54,588 nt of DNA from Bacteroidales bacterium (GCA_015061185.1 SUWZ01000018.1:1-54588); one strand, 5' to 3'. Numbered from the stretch's first letter, positions 6,679-16,114 are shown. Numbers and translations are program-made. Notes: generated by a model not told the origin, from the letters alone.

Positions 6679-8121
6679 CTACTGCTTAATATTCTTCTTC
6701 AATAAAAGTTGAAACATCTCCTGTTGAATTTTAGACCCCAATAAGTGATTAAAACCCAAATAAAAAAACACCCCTACAAAAATTTGCAACAGCAAAGTAA
6801 GAACAATATTCAAATGTAAAAAATTAACAGAATAGACCATGCAAGCCATTACTATAGACAAAAACATGTAGGGGAATATATCCTTAAACTGTTCCCCAAC
6901 ACTATATTTCACAACTCTTCTCAAAAAACACACATCTACACAAAAAGATAGAACAGAGCACAAGGAAAACAACATCAACATAATTTCTATATTATCATGC
7001 AAAAAAAACAAAGGAGATACTAACAATACATTTTTTATTAATTCCAACAGAAAAGAACGTTTGGGATATCCTTTCAATGTAATTACGTTTAGATATAATG
7101 AATGAAAAGGAATAACAATTCCTCCAACAGCCATCAAGCGGAAATAAGGCACTATTGGCATCCATTTTTCAGTTAACACTAAAAGCACTAAATGGTCAAA
7201 ACATGCAGAAGCCCCCAGCAAAATAGGAAAAATGGCAAAAGCCATCAACTTGACCATCTTCCTCAAATAGAGCAACTGCCTCCCCTCTTCCCTGTTCAAT
7301 TCAGACAAGACAGGATAAGCAACCCCTCCCAATGTACTGGAAACAATAGAACTTGGCAAGAAAAAAAACTTATATGCCTCTGCATAATATCCCAATTTTT
7401 CTTCTCCGAAATTTCTACCTATGATAGGATTATATACGTAACGAACAAATGTATTCATCAAACTGGAAGCAATCAAAGAAAAACTAAATAAGAACAACTC
7501 TTTTATAATTCTAAAATCAGGTTTTTCGCAAGGCTTCCAATCACTTAAAATCCACAACATCAGAGATTTAATTCCAAACTGCAAAACAATTTGCCACGCC
7601 AAAGCCCAATATCCCCAACCTTGCAAAATCAAAACGACAACCACAATCCCGGAAACAATTGCACCAATTAAATTGGGGATAGACATTTTTTTAAATTCCA
7701 ATCGAATAGTTAAAACAATATTCTGTACAATACCCAAAGAATTGAGAATAATGCTAACAAACAGCACCGGAGCCAACTCTTTTAACTCCGGCATATTATA
7801 ATAAGCCGCAATGGAATCTGCACTAAAAACCAAAAGGAGATAAAAGGAAATACTTAGCAACATATTAAAACAAAAAACAGCAAAGTATTCTGCATTGGTA
7901 TTATTTCTACGCCTCACCATAGCCAAAGTAAAACCGCTCTCCACCAAGATATTAGCCAGAGCAGTAAAAATAGCCAATGCGCCAATTAAACCGAAGTCGC
8001 GAGGAGTTAACAAGCGTAACGTAACCAAACCGACACAGAAGGCGACAACTTGGAATCCGACCTTATCTAAGGCATTCCAAAGTACAGATATGATTGTTCG
8101 TTTTTTTAAGTCTTGCGTCAT
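6679..8121 (-). CDS. Polysaccharide/lipopolysaccharide flippase (Wzx-like, MOP superfamily)
   Basis: A 480-residue inner-membrane protein with about 12-14 hydrophobic segments along its whole length. It is of the polysaccharide-synthesis exporter type that moves lipid-linked glycans across the membrane. The N-terminus (RTIISVLWNALDKVGFQ) and the following LTPRDFGLIGALAIF and VRRRNNTNAEYF segments are characteristic of the WzxC-like branch. No glycan gene cluster surrounds it; the GT2 gene at 3471 is the only related neighbour and lies on the other strand. The ATG is only about 7 bp below a consensus -7 box (8129-8136), implying an almost leaderless transcript. The substrate is unknown. Confidence 0.88.
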   Translation of the reverse strand: MTQDLKKRTIISVLWNALDKVGFQVVAFCVGLVTLRLLTPRDFGLIGALAIFTALANILVESGFTLAMVRRRNNTNAEYFAVFCFNMLLSISFYLLLVFSADSIAAYYNMPELKELAPVLFVSIILNSLGIVQNIVLTIRLEFKKMSIPNLIGAIVSGIVVVVLILQGWGYWALAWQIVLQFGIKSLMLWILSDWKPCEKPDFRIIKELFLFSFSLIASSLMNTFVRYVYNPIIGRNFGEEKLGYYAEAYKFFFLPSSIVSSTLGGVAYPVLSELNREEGRQLLYLRKMVKLMAFAIFPILLGASACFDHLVLLVLTEKWMPIVPYFRLMAVGGIVIPFHSLYLNVITLKGYPKRSFLLELIKNVLLVSPLFFLHDNIEIMLMLFSLCSVLSFCVDVCFLRRVVKYSVGEQFKDIFPYMFLSIVMACMVYSVNFLHLNIVLTLLLQIFVGVFFYLGFNHLLGSKIQQEMFQLLLKKNIKQ

Positions 8122-8128
8122 AACTTCG

Positions 8129-8136
8129 CAAAGATA
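8129..8136 (-). promoter_or_regulatory. -7 box for the flippase gene
   Basis: TATCTTTG on the minus strand, an exact match to TAnnTTTG. Its end lies 7 bp from the ATG (8121), so the 5' leader would be only a few bases. No clear -33 box is seen. Confidence 0.5.
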
Positions 8137-8147
8137 AGAAAAATCAC

Positions 8148-8155
8148 TATATTTG
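8148..8155 (+). promoter_or_regulatory. -7 box for the LOG-ATPase-ribD operon
   Basis: TATATTTG, matching TAnnTTTG, 42 bp before the LOG start codon. It is back to back with the minus-strand box at 8129-8136, so the two divergent promoters overlap. Confidence 0.5.
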
Positions 8156-8197
8156 TAGGGTATGAAATAATTTAAAATTCACACGAAAAAGCGAAAT

Positions 8198-8776
8198 ATG
8201 ATAAAAAGAGTTTGTGTCTATTGTGCATCGAGTTCAAAAGCAGCAGCTATTTACAAAAGCGAAGCATATCGTTTAGGTGAAATACTGGCTAAAGAAGGTA
8301 TTGCTTGTAACTACGGAGGCGGGAGCATCGGTTTAATGGGAGAATTGGCTCGTTCCATGATAAAAAACGGTGGAGAAATAACCGGAATCATTCCAAAATT
8401 CATGGTAGATAAAGGTTGGGGGAATCCCAATGTTAAACAAATTAAGGTAGAAACCATGCATGAACGGAAAGAACGTATGGTGAGCGACGTAGATGCTGCT
8501 ATTGCTTTACCAGGCGGTTGTGGAACGCTTGAAGAACTGATGGAGGTTATTACATGGAAACAATTATCTTTATTCAACAAACCAATAATAATTCTGAACA
8601 TTAATCACTACTTTGACCCTCTCTTAGAGATGCTACAAAAAGCTATCAATGAAAATTTTATGAGAGAAGAGCATCTAAAAATGTGGAACTGCATCGATTC
8701 TGTCGAAAATGTCCTATACACCATTCAAAATGCTCATCAATGGGAGAATGATGCGATTAATATTGCGACAATATAA
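8198..8776 (+). CDS. LOG family protein (TIGR00730 Rossmann fold, nucleotide 5'-monophosphate phosphoribohydrolase)
   Basis: 192 residues with the two LOG signatures: HERKERM at 89-95 and PGGCGTLEE at 105-113. Characterised members cleave ribose 5-phosphate from AMP-type or cytokinin nucleotides, and many bacterial copies have unknown physiological substrates. It is cytoplasmic, with a glycine-rich nucleotide site near YGGGSIGLMG (39-48). It leads an operon: the sacsin-like ATPase starts 11 bp after its stop and ribD overlaps that gene. Placement with a flavin-precursor enzyme hints at nucleotide or ribose-phosphate recycling, but this is inference. Confidence 0.9.
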   Translation: MIKRVCVYCASSSKAAAIYKSEAYRLGEILAKEGIACNYGGGSIGLMGELARSMIKNGGEITGIIPKFMVDKGWGNPNVKQIKVETMHERKERMVSDVDAAIALPGGCGTLEELMEVITWKQLSLFNKPIIILNINHYFDPLLEMLQKAINENFMREEHLKMWNCIDSVENVLYTIQNAHQWENDAINIATI

Positions 8777-8787
8777 ATAAAAAGAGT

Positions 8788-11376
8788 ATGGAGGAAGCTT
8801 TATTTTTTGATAGACTTCAAAAAAAAAGAAAAAAATTAGCATCTCAACTCAAAGATCCTGCTGCGGCTGGTTTTTGGGATTTGTTGGTCGATAAGTACTC
8901 AGACCAAGTTCATTTTATATACGAACTACTCCAAAACTCCGATGATGCCAATGCCCATAACGTGCGTATATTTTTATATCCGGACCACATAGAATATCTT
9001 CACGATGGAGATATTTCTTTCACAATCAGCGATCCGGAGAAAGAAGAATACGAAGAAAAGAAAGGTCATCTAAATGCCTTAACATCGGTAGGTTCTTCCT
9101 CAAAAAAAGAAGAAGAAAAAATTGGAAAATTTGGCATCGGATTTAAGTCGGTCTTCCAATACACATCTACACCACATATCGAAGATGACCATATATCTTT
9201 TGACATCATAGATTATATTGTTCCGGAAAAGAGCGAACGGAAACAATCTCAACGACAAAAAGGGGAAACTCTGTTTTATTTGCCCTTCAAAAATCCAGCA
9301 ACAGCGTATAAGGAAATTGAAGAAAAATTACTTTCCCTACACCTTCCAACTCTTTTTTTACGGAAAATTAATTATATAAAATGGGAAAGCAAAGAACATC
9401 AAGGTGAATTGGGTTGCAAGAAACTAAAAGAAGAGACTTTTAATGGAAATTACTACTATTTTAAAGAGTTCTTCCAAAATACGAATACATGTTGCAGTAA
9501 TATATATATACACCTATTCGCATCAAAAATAGCAACAACAGAACAATTGCTTCAAGTGGCATTTATTGCTACTCAAGAGGGGAAACCCACCCCCCTTACT
9601 TCAACTCAAAATTGGTTTTGTTTTTTTGAAACAAAAACAAACTCGGGACTACCATTTTTCATTCACGCCCCCTTCTCTTTAACGTCAAACAGAGAGGGAC
9701 TCAAAGAAAAAAACGAGTGGAACAAGTTGCTGCAAGAGCAATTATCCACATTGATTGGAGATTCGTTGAAATATCTTTGCGAGAAGCAAGAGGTTGGAGA
9801 TGAAATCATAGATTTTTTACCACTTCAACCGATAAAAAAGAGAACACCTCACCCTTTTCAAGATTTTCATGAAGAGCTTCTTTGCAAAATAAAGAGTTTA
9901 CCTGTTTTTCGGACTTTATCAGGTCTATATTTAACGGCCTCCGAAACATTGCACACAGAGTTCGACGAAATAAAACAGCTATTTAATCATCAACAACTTG
10001 CTGATATAAATAAGGGTTATACAGATTGGTGTTTTTGCAGCATAAACCACAATGAAACAATTGCCACCCTTCTACAAAACAAAATTTTGGCAAAACATAT
10101 TACGTTTTTGGAGATAGCAGAACAAATCACCCCGGACTTCTTAAAAAAGCAGAGTGTAGATTGGCTCATACAATTCTATTCCACCGCAAACAAGTTCTCC
10201 GAAAGTTGGCAAGGGAGAAAAAGCATATTTAAGACCCGTCCTCTTTTATTAGGGGCTGACAATCAATTCTATGCGTTCTATTCAGCAGAATCAGAAACAC
10301 CCCAACTCTATCTAACAAATGGTATAAGCAATCGTTTTAATGCAATTCATCCACAACTTCTGCAATCAGAAAAATGCCAACGATTTTTCAAGAATCTTGG
10401 AATAACCACCCCCGGGAAATTAGCAGAAATATTGCTCTACACGCTTCCATGTTACCAAAATGGAGAGATAAATATTGATGAGAGAAAAAAAATCGGAGCA
10501 GACATAATGGAAATCATTCATTGCCTCGAATCATTACCACCCTACAGCGACGAACGCAAACAACTCATCGAAGAATTACAAAGAACAGCACTATTTCCGG
10601 CCTATACAACAGACAATCAAAAAGCATTAAAACAAGCATGTGATTGCAGTATAGAATCTACTGACATAAAGAGATTTATGTCACACAATAATCGAGTTTT
10701 CTTTTTAGACAATTCTTTTATTATCGAATACATAGAACCAGAAAAACGGGATTATTTTTACCAAATTCTTTCTGAATTAGGGTTGCACTTCGGATTGATG
10801 GTGGAAGAAAAACAAGTTGCAGCAACCCCTCCTATTTTAGAAAAACTCTCTTTAAAACCAATCAGTTTGCGACAATACGATAAGGGAGCACAAATCATAA
10901 AAGACAAAGAAATAGTGGGGTTTGACACTTTTTTGGCACACATTACCCCACAAAGTTCTGCGGCATTTTTCCTTATTCTAAAAAAAGAAATAGAGAAACA
11001 AAGTTCCTACCTATTCCGACTATCCTTGCAAGGAGACTATCAATACATAGAAAAAGGGAAAAAACATTATACCCAAGAAATCATAACTTCAACATCTGCA
11101 ATTCAATCTATCTTCAAGAGTCGATGGATTTATAACAAAGAAGAGAGGCTATGTACTCCGCAAGAGATAAGCGAAAGTTCGGCACTATCAGAGATTTATG
11201 ACATATCAGCAACCGATTTATTATTCTTTTTAGGAATAAAACTTTCGTCCGAAATTAGTAATTTAACACAATCCCAACGAGAAGCAATCGCCATTGTCAA
11301 TAAATTCAAATCCAACGGCATAAGCATCTCAATGATGGAAAAAATTTTAACAGAAATAATTGAGAAAAAAAGATGA
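8788..11376 (+). CDS. Large sacsin-like GHKL (Hsp90-fold) ATPase of unknown function
   Basis: 862 residues. The first 130 form a Bergerat ATP-binding fold: N-box E46-LLQ-N50-SD-D53-A54, a reduced G1 box HDGD (72-75), and G2 box GKFGIGFKS (113-121). This is the sacsin/Hsp90-like subgroup. The remaining 700 residues show no motif I recognise and no membrane or signal segments; they are mixed helix and strand with Lys/Glu-rich stretches. Relatives occur widely as orphan genes and in some anti-phage loci, while eukaryotic sacsin is a chaperone-like protein. Here it is 11 bp after the LOG gene and overlaps ribD by 4 bp (ATGA), so it is translationally coupled to metabolic genes rather than in a defence island. 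The function is unknown. Confidence 0.85.
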   Translation: MEEALFFDRLQKKRKKLASQLKDPAAAGFWDLLVDKYSDQVHFIYELLQNSDDANAHNVRIFLYPDHIEYLHDGDISFTISDPEKEEYEEKKGHLNALTSVGSSSKKEEEKIGKFGIGFKSVFQYTSTPHIEDDHISFDIIDYIVPEKSERKQSQRQKGETLFYLPFKNPATAYKEIEEKLLSLHLPTLFLRKINYIKWESKEHQGELGCKKLKEETFNGNYYYFKEFFQNTNTCCSNIYIHLFASKIATTEQLLQVAFIATQEGKPTPLTSTQNWFCFFETKTNSGLPFFIHAPFSLTSNREGLKEKNEWNKLLQEQLSTLIGDSLKYLCEKQEVGDEIIDFLPLQPIKKRTPHPFQDFHEELLCKIKSLPVFRTLSGLYLTASETLHTEFDEIKQLFNHQQLADINKGYTDWCFCSINHNETIATLLQNKILAKHITFLEIAEQITPDFLKKQSVDWLIQFYSTANKFSESWQGRKSIFKTRPLLLGADNQFYAFYSAESETPQLYLTNGISNRFNAIHPQLLQSEKCQRFFKNLGITTPGKLAEILLYTLPCYQNGEINIDERKKIGADIMEIIHCLESLPPYSDERKQLIEELQRTALFPAYTTDNQKALKQACDCSIESTDIKRFMSHNNRVFFLDNSFIIEYIEPEKRDYFYQILSELGLHFGLMVEEKQVAATPPILEKLSLKPISLRQYDKGAQIIKDKEIVGFDTFLAHITPQSSAAFFLILKKEIEKQSSYLFRLSLQGDYQYIEKGKKHYTQEIITSTSAIQSIFKSRWIYNKEERLCTPQEISESSALSEIYDISATDLLFFLGIKLSSEISNLTQSQREAIAIVNKFKSNGISISMMEKILTEIIEKKR

Positions 11377-12437
11377 CAGAAGAACTATACATGCGACGCT
11401 GTTTTGAGCTAGCAGAACGAGCAATAGGTTATACCTACCCTAACCCTTTGGTTGGGGCAGTTATTGTTCACAATGGAGAAATAATAGGAGAAGGTTACCA
11501 CAAATTCTATGGCGGTCCTCATGCCGAAGTTAATGCAATCAATTCCATAAAAGAGCAAGATTTACTAAAAGAATCAACTATATACGTCAATTTAGAACCT
11601 TGCTCCCATTATGGTAAAACGCCACCTTGCGCCGATCTTATCGTATCAAAGCAGTTTAAGCGCGTTGTGATATCCAACAAAGACCCATTCCCCGAAGTAT
11701 GTGGCAGAGGAATAAAAAAATTAGAAGATGCAGGCATCGAAGTTGTTTGCGGAGTTCTTGAAGAGGAAGGGAAATGGTTAAACAGACGTTTTTTCACCTT
11801 TCACAATCAAAAACGCCCTTATACACTCTTGAAATGGGCACAAACAGCCGATGGATATTTAGATCATGAACGTCAAGACCCAACCCATCCTCCCTTAAAA
11901 ATATCCTCTCAGGAAACACTTCAGTTAGTATATCAATTAAGAGGTAGAGAAGCAGGGATAGTGGTTGGCACACACACTGCACTATTAGATAATCCCTCAC
12001 TCTCAATTAGAAATACCCAAGGGAAGCAACCCACAAGGATTTTAATAGATAAAGATTTAAAGGTTCCGTTCTCCTACCAACTTTACGACTCCACCTCTCC
12101 AACAATCGTATTTACGGAAAAAGAAGCGTACCCTACAATTAAAAATGTTCGCTTTATAAAAGTACCATTCGATAGAGAAAATAACCTGTCTATAGAAACC
12201 TTTCATAACAAGTTGTATGAACTTAAAATACAATCCATTGTTGTAGAAGGAGGGGCTCAATTATTACACTCCTTTTTAGCATCCGGGGCTTGGAACGAAA
12301 TTCGCTTAGAAACAAATGAAAACTTATACATACGCCAGGGAATAAAAGCTCCGCTACCCCAAGGAGAAGTAATAAACATAGAGCAAATAGGAAACAACAG
12401 AATCACACGATTCATTCACTCAGAAAAAAAAGAGTAA
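11373..12437 (+). CDS. ribD: Bifunctional riboflavin deaminase/reductase RibD
   Basis: Carries out the second and third steps of riboflavin synthesis: deamination of the pyrimidine, then NADPH-dependent reduction of the ribose side chain. The 354 residues have both domains. The deaminase (1 to about 145) has the zinc site H50-A-E52, C77 and C86 in PCSHYGKTPPCADL, with PNPLVGAV near residue 23. The reductase follows, with LKWAQTADGYL, GREAGIVVGTHTALLDNPSL and VEGGAQLLHSFL. Start ATG overlaps the stop of the sacsin-like gene as ATGA. Other rib genes are not nearby. Confidence 0.95.
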   Translation: MTEELYMRRCFELAERAIGYTYPNPLVGAVIVHNGEIIGEGYHKFYGGPHAEVNAINSIKEQDLLKESTIYVNLEPCSHYGKTPPCADLIVSKQFKRVVISNKDPFPEVCGRGIKKLEDAGIEVVCGVLEEEGKWLNRRFFTFHNQKRPYTLLKWAQTADGYLDHERQDPTHPPLKISSQETLQLVYQLRGREAGIVVGTHTALLDNPSLSIRNTQGKQPTRILIDKDLKVPFSYQLYDSTSPTIVFTEKEAYPTIKNVRFIKVPFDRENNLSIETFHNKLYELKIQSIVVEGGAQLLHSFLASGAWNEIRLETNENLYIRQGIKAPLPQGEVINIEQIGNNRITRFIHSEKKE

Positions 12438-12476
12438 AAAAACGATATTTCTGAGTCCTATAAAAAAAACATTTCT

Positions 12477-12484
12477 TATCTTTA
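12477..12484 (+). promoter_or_regulatory. Possible -7 box for the cardiolipin synthase gene
   Basis: TATCTTTA, one mismatch from TAnnTTTG, 23 bp before the start codon. No well-spaced -33 box. Confidence 0.35.
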
Positions 12485-12507
12485 CAACGGTTGAAAATTT
12501 ATAGTCT

Positions 12508-13923
12508 ATGATTTGGGAGATAACGACATTGCTATTACTTGCCGTTTACGTTTACACCATACTTACCACCATCATTTTCTTAATGATGGAGAATCGAAAT
12601 CCAGTAAAATCAATTGCATGGATATTCGTGCTGATTTTCGTACCTATTTTTGGATTCCTCTTCTACATATTGGTTGGAAAACGATTTAGGAAAAGAAGGA
12701 TTATTAATAAACGAAGCTACCGCATTCGAGAAGGAAATCAAATTATGGAGGAAGAATTTCCTGAGAATGAGATGAACACATTCGAAAGGGGAATTGCCAA
12801 ATTAGCATACAACAATAGCGGAGCCGTGTTATGTGCCAATAATAACATAAAAATCTATACTAATGCAACTCTATTATTTGACGACATAGAGAAGGCTATA
12901 TTAGAAGCCCAAAAGCATATCAACATAGAGTACTACATATTCAATTCCGATAAAATCGGAACTCGAATAATGGATGCGCTCAAGAAAAAAGCCCAAGAAG
13001 GAGTTGAGATTCGAATGATTGTAGATGATGTAGGAAGTATCAAACTAAAGAAAAAGGACATCAAATCCCTAATAGCTCACGGGATACAAGTGATGAGTTT
13101 TTTGGAAGTTCGATTACCTTACATCAATAGTAGAGTTAATTATCGTAACCACAGAAAAATATTGGTCATTGATGGAGAAATCGGGTTTACGGGGGGATAC
13201 AATATTGCAGACCGTTATATCTATGGACTAAGTTGGGGGCCGTGGAGAGATACCCACATAAAAGTGGAAGGAAGTGTAGTATCAGAACTTCAAAAGAGTT
13301 TCTTTGAAGATTGGTATTTTGTAAAACAAGAATTGGTGGACGATGCAAGATTCTACCCTACACCAACAGCCAAAGGAAATAGTTTGATGCAAATTGTCAT
13401 TAGCGGACCGGATTTAATTTGGGAAAGCATCATGCAATGCTACATTAAAGCATTTTTAGAGGCACAAAAAAGGATCTACATAGAGACACCCTATTTCTTA
13501 CCTCCGGAAAGCGTAATCAGTGCACTGCAAATTGCAGCTCTCAACAATATAGATGTTAGAATCATCTTACCCTACCGCTCAGATGCACAACTTACTCTGT
13601 TTAGCACCTATTCCTACCTTGATCAAATGTTTAAAGCGGGAGTAAAGATTTATCTATATCAAGAAGGATTCATTCATAGTAAGATAACAATTGTTGATGA
13701 TACATCTTTTGTCGGCAGTTCTAACATGGATTTCAGAAGTTTCAATCAAAACTTTGAACTCAATGCCATCATATATGACAAAGAAAAGACAAAAGAATTT
13801 ACAGAAATCTATTTTGAAGACATCAAACATTCTAACGAGTTGGATTTTGATACTTGGAAGAAACGCCCATTACAACAACGACTAAAAGAATCTTCTGCAA
13901 GATTGTTTAGTCCTATTTTATAA
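12508..13923 (+). CDS. cls: Cardiolipin synthase
   Basis: Condenses phosphatidylglycerol molecules to cardiolipin at the inner membrane. 471 residues: two N-terminal membrane helices (about 5-27 and 36-57), a basic linker, and two phospholipase D HKD motifs, H215-K217-D222 (HRKILVID) and H390-K392-D397 (HSKITIVD). Each is followed by the usual Gly/Ser-Asn segment (FTGGYN, VGSSNMD). Length and order match standard bacterial Cls. It begins a run with the SufT-like gene (5 bp later) and lpxH, so it is probably co-transcribed with an envelope lipid gene. Confidence 0.95.
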   Translation: MIWEITTLLLLAVYVYTILTTIIFLMMENRNPVKSIAWIFVLIFVPIFGFLFYILVGKRFRKRRIINKRSYRIREGNQIMEEEFPENEMNTFERGIAKLAYNNSGAVLCANNNIKIYTNATLLFDDIEKAILEAQKHINIEYYIFNSDKIGTRIMDALKKKAQEGVEIRMIVDDVGSIKLKKKDIKSLIAHGIQVMSFLEVRLPYINSRVNYRNHRKILVIDGEIGFTGGYNIADRYIYGLSWGPWRDTHIKVEGSVVSELQKSFFEDWYFVKQELVDDARFYPTPTAKGNSLMQIVISGPDLIWESIMQCYIKAFLEAQKRIYIETPYFLPPESVISALQIAALNNIDVRIILPYRSDAQLTLFSTYSYLDQMFKAGVKIYLYQEGFIHSKITIVDDTSFVGSSNMDFRSFNQNFELNAIIYDKEKTKEFTEIYFEDIKHSNELDFDTWKKRPLQQRLKESSARLFSPIL

Positions 13924-13928
13924 GAATT

Positions 13929-14240
13929 ATGAACGAATTTTTAGAATTAGAAGAAAAAATAGTTAGGGTTTTGAAAACCGTTTTTGACCCGGAAATTCCT
14001 GTTGATATTTATGAGTTAGGCTTAATTTATAACATTGACATCAACGACGGAGGGGTAATTATAGAAATGACACTGACGGCCCCCAATTGCCCCGCAGCCG
14101 ATTTTATATTAGAAGATGTAAAACAAAAAGTGGAAGGAGTTGAAGGGGTAAAAAGTGTCGAAATCAAGTTGGTATTTGAACCGGAGTGGAGCAAAGATAG
14201 GATGTCTGAGGAGGCTCTATTAGAACTTGGCTATTTGTAA
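13929..14240 (+). CDS. MIP18/SufT-like (DUF59) Fe-S cluster assembly factor
   Basis: 103 residues, the single-domain MIP18 fold that helps iron-sulfur cluster assembly or target maturation. Conserved segments are DPEIPVDIYELGLIY (about 20-34) and MTLTAPNCPAAD (about 49-60) with the conserved cysteine. The C-terminal PEWSKDRMSEEA segment is typical of SufT-like proteins. There is no suf operon alongside; it lies 5 bp after cls and 12 bp before lpxH. Confidence 0.88.
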   Translation: MNEFLELEEKIVRVLKTVFDPEIPVDIYELGLIYNIDINDGGVIIEMTLTAPNCPAADFILEDVKQKVEGVEGVKSVEIKLVFEPEWSKDRMSEEALLELGYL

Positions 14241-14252
14241 AAAAAGGAGAAG

Positions 14253-15014
14253 ATGAAAGTGAGTAGGAAAAACGTCTATTTTGCATCCGATGCCCATCTG
14301 GGATTAGATCTGTTTGAAAACCCAATCGACTCTGAGCGTCGTTTGGTTCGTTGGTTAGACAGCATTAAAGATAAAGCTAAAGCAGTTTACTTTGTCGGAG
14401 ACATGTTTGACTATTGGTTTGAATACCGAGATGTTGTTCCCAAAGGATATTCTCGATTTATAGGGAAAATGGCAGAAATGGCAGATAACGGCACCGAGAT
14501 TCATCTCTTTACCGGGAATCATGACATTTGGATGTTCGGATATTTTGAAAAAGAGGTTGGAGCAACTATACACACCCAAGAATTGATTACAGAAATTGAT
14601 GGTAAAAAATTCTTCATTGCCCACGGAGATGGATTAGGAGACCCAAGTTTATCATTCCGCATACTACGCAAATTTTTCAGAAACAAACCGTGCCAAGCTC
14701 TTTACAAAATGATACACCCCCGATTAACCGTTCCATTCGGTTATGCTTGGTCTCGTTACAATCGCAAAAAGAAACTTAGTGATAAAGGGGCTAAATATTT
14801 AGGAGAAAAAAAGGAATACCTTGTCCAATTTGCCAAACAACATGCACAATCCCAAGAGATTGATTTTTATATTTTTGGACATAGACACATCGTTCTTGAT
14901 CTACTTATCACTCCTACTCAAAGAGTGGCAATCTTAGGCGATTGGATTCAAAATTTCTCTTACGGAATGTGGGATGGAACTAACTTTTCTGTGGAATATT
15001 TCCTCAATGAATAA
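14253..15014 (+). CDS. lpxH: UDP-2,3-diacylglucosamine diphosphatase
   Basis: Hydrolyses UDP-2,3-diacylglucosamine to lipid X in lipid A synthesis. 253 residues with the calcineurin-like metallophosphoesterase motifs in order: SDAHLG (D13, H15), GDMFDYW, GNHDIW, HGDGLGDP and GHRH. The GDMFDYW motif, with Trp after the second Asp, and the HGDGLGDPSLSFRILR insert resemble LpxH-type proteins. It is the last gene of the cls run. A minimal gap before the lipoprotein promoter follows. Confidence 0.9.
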   Translation: MKVSRKNVYFASDAHLGLDLFENPIDSERRLVRWLDSIKDKAKAVYFVGDMFDYWFEYRDVVPKGYSRFIGKMAEMADNGTEIHLFTGNHDIWMFGYFEKEVGATIHTQELITEIDGKKFFIAHGDGLGDPSLSFRILRKFFRNKPCQALYKMIHPRLTVPFGYAWSRYNRKKKLSDKGAKYLGEKKEYLVQFAKQHAQSQEIDFYIFGHRHIVLDLLITPTQRVAILGDWIQNFSYGMWDGTNFSVEYFLNE

Positions 15015-15032
15015 AAAAGTGTTTTACTCTTA

Positions 15033-15063
15033 TTGCAAATATGAAAAATATACTATAAATTTG
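15033..15063 (+). promoter_or_regulatory. Promoter of the IPT lipoprotein gene
   Basis: TTG at 15033-15035 and TAAATTTG at 15056-15063 are separated by 20 bp. Transcription would begin about 27 bp above the ATG. Confidence 0.5.
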
Positions 15064-15096
15064 AAAAAAAAGAAATATAACTAAAAAAATATTAAT

Positions 15097-16080
15097 ATGA
15101 GAAAAATTGCGTTATTTGTAACCTCAGTTCTTATTTCTGGGTTTATGTTGAGTTGTTCAGGAGACGAACAAAAATGTACTGCTCCAAAATTATGCAAAAT
15201 GAAATGTGAATTTGTTCCCGACAGCTGCGAAGCTGTAATATACGGAAAGAATTTAACTAATGCAGAAGTAATTTTCCCCGGAGACAAAGTGGCAGAAGTA
15301 ATAACAGAAAAGTCTAATGATTCTGTATTGACTGTAATTGTTCCTGTCGGTACAAAAGAGGGGAAAATAACAGTTAAAAACAACGGAGCAGAGACAAAAT
15401 CATCTTTTATTTTTAGAGATGCACGAAATACAATTGTAAACTTCGACCGTCGCCTTGCAACTTGGGGAGGATATAGCCCAATAAATGAAGAGGGAGATTT
15501 AATCACAGGAACCATTGAGTATGGAGAGGAGATTACTCCATTCCCTAATGGTGCGAAATTACCTGAACCGTGCGATGGTAACTATGGTTTCCTTTATGGT
15601 AAATACAAAAATGCTTGGGAGATGAACCAATGTATGTATTTGCAATATGTAGCAAACCCATTCGAAGGTGGTCGTGGCATGGTTTCTGTAGCAGGAGATG
15701 CTTTTGAAGCATACGAGTTGGATGAATTGGCATTAAAGTTTGAAGTATTTGTTCCAAAGGAAATTGGATATAAAGGGATTAAAACTGAGATTTTCTTCGG
15801 TCCTATTGATGCTTCGGACAAACACGGTCGTGATCGTTCTGCCATTTGCTTCTGGGAACCTTACAAAGAGAATGGAACATTTAGTACAGATTCTTGGGAA
15901 ACTATTACTATTCCTTTGACAGAGTTTAATCACACTTCAAAATCAGACGAAGCAGATCCTAATGTCAAGATCAACTTAAAAGAGGCAACTAACTTCAGTT
16001 TCTTGCAATTTGGAGCTCCTGCAGCTGAAGAGCAAATCTTTATGTGCGTTGATAATTTCCGTATCGTGCCTATTAAGTAA
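15097..16080 (+). CDS. Surface lipoprotein with IPT/TIG-like domain, glycan-binding-protein-like
   Basis: 327 residues. A lipoprotein signal ends at FMLSC with C20 as the lipidated residue, followed by an acidic SGDEQK that suits surface export in Bacteroidota. Residues about 30-107 form an IPT/TIG-like beta domain (ending GKITVKNNG..SSFIFRD). The rest resembles the C-terminal binding domain of SGBP-B type surface glycan-binding proteins, with aromatic-rich strands. No SusC/SusD pair is next to it and it has its own promoter and terminator, so it is a solitary example. The ligand cannot be predicted. Confidence 0.75.
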   Translation: MRKIALFVTSVLISGFMLSCSGDEQKCTAPKLCKMKCEFVPDSCEAVIYGKNLTNAEVIFPGDKVAEVITEKSNDSVLTVIVPVGTKEGKITVKNNGAETKSSFIFRDARNTIVNFDRRLATWGGYSPINEEGDLITGTIEYGEEITPFPNGAKLPEPCDGNYGFLYGKYKNAWEMNQCMYLQYVANPFEGGRGMVSVAGDAFEAYELDELALKFEVFVPKEIGYKGIKTEIFFGPIDASDKHGRDRSAICFWEPYKENGTFSTDSWETITIPLTEFNHTSKSDEADPNVKINLKEATNFSFLQFGAPAAEEQIFMCVDNFRIVPIK

Positions 16081-16114
16081 AGAAGAGTTCTATAAATAAC
16101 TTAATATAAAGATA

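Noticed and set aside
8788-11376. Complete anti-phage defence system around the sacsin-like ATPase
   Set aside because: Its neighbours are LOG and ribD in one operon, with no nuclease, helicase or other defence partner, so only the ATPase itself is reported.
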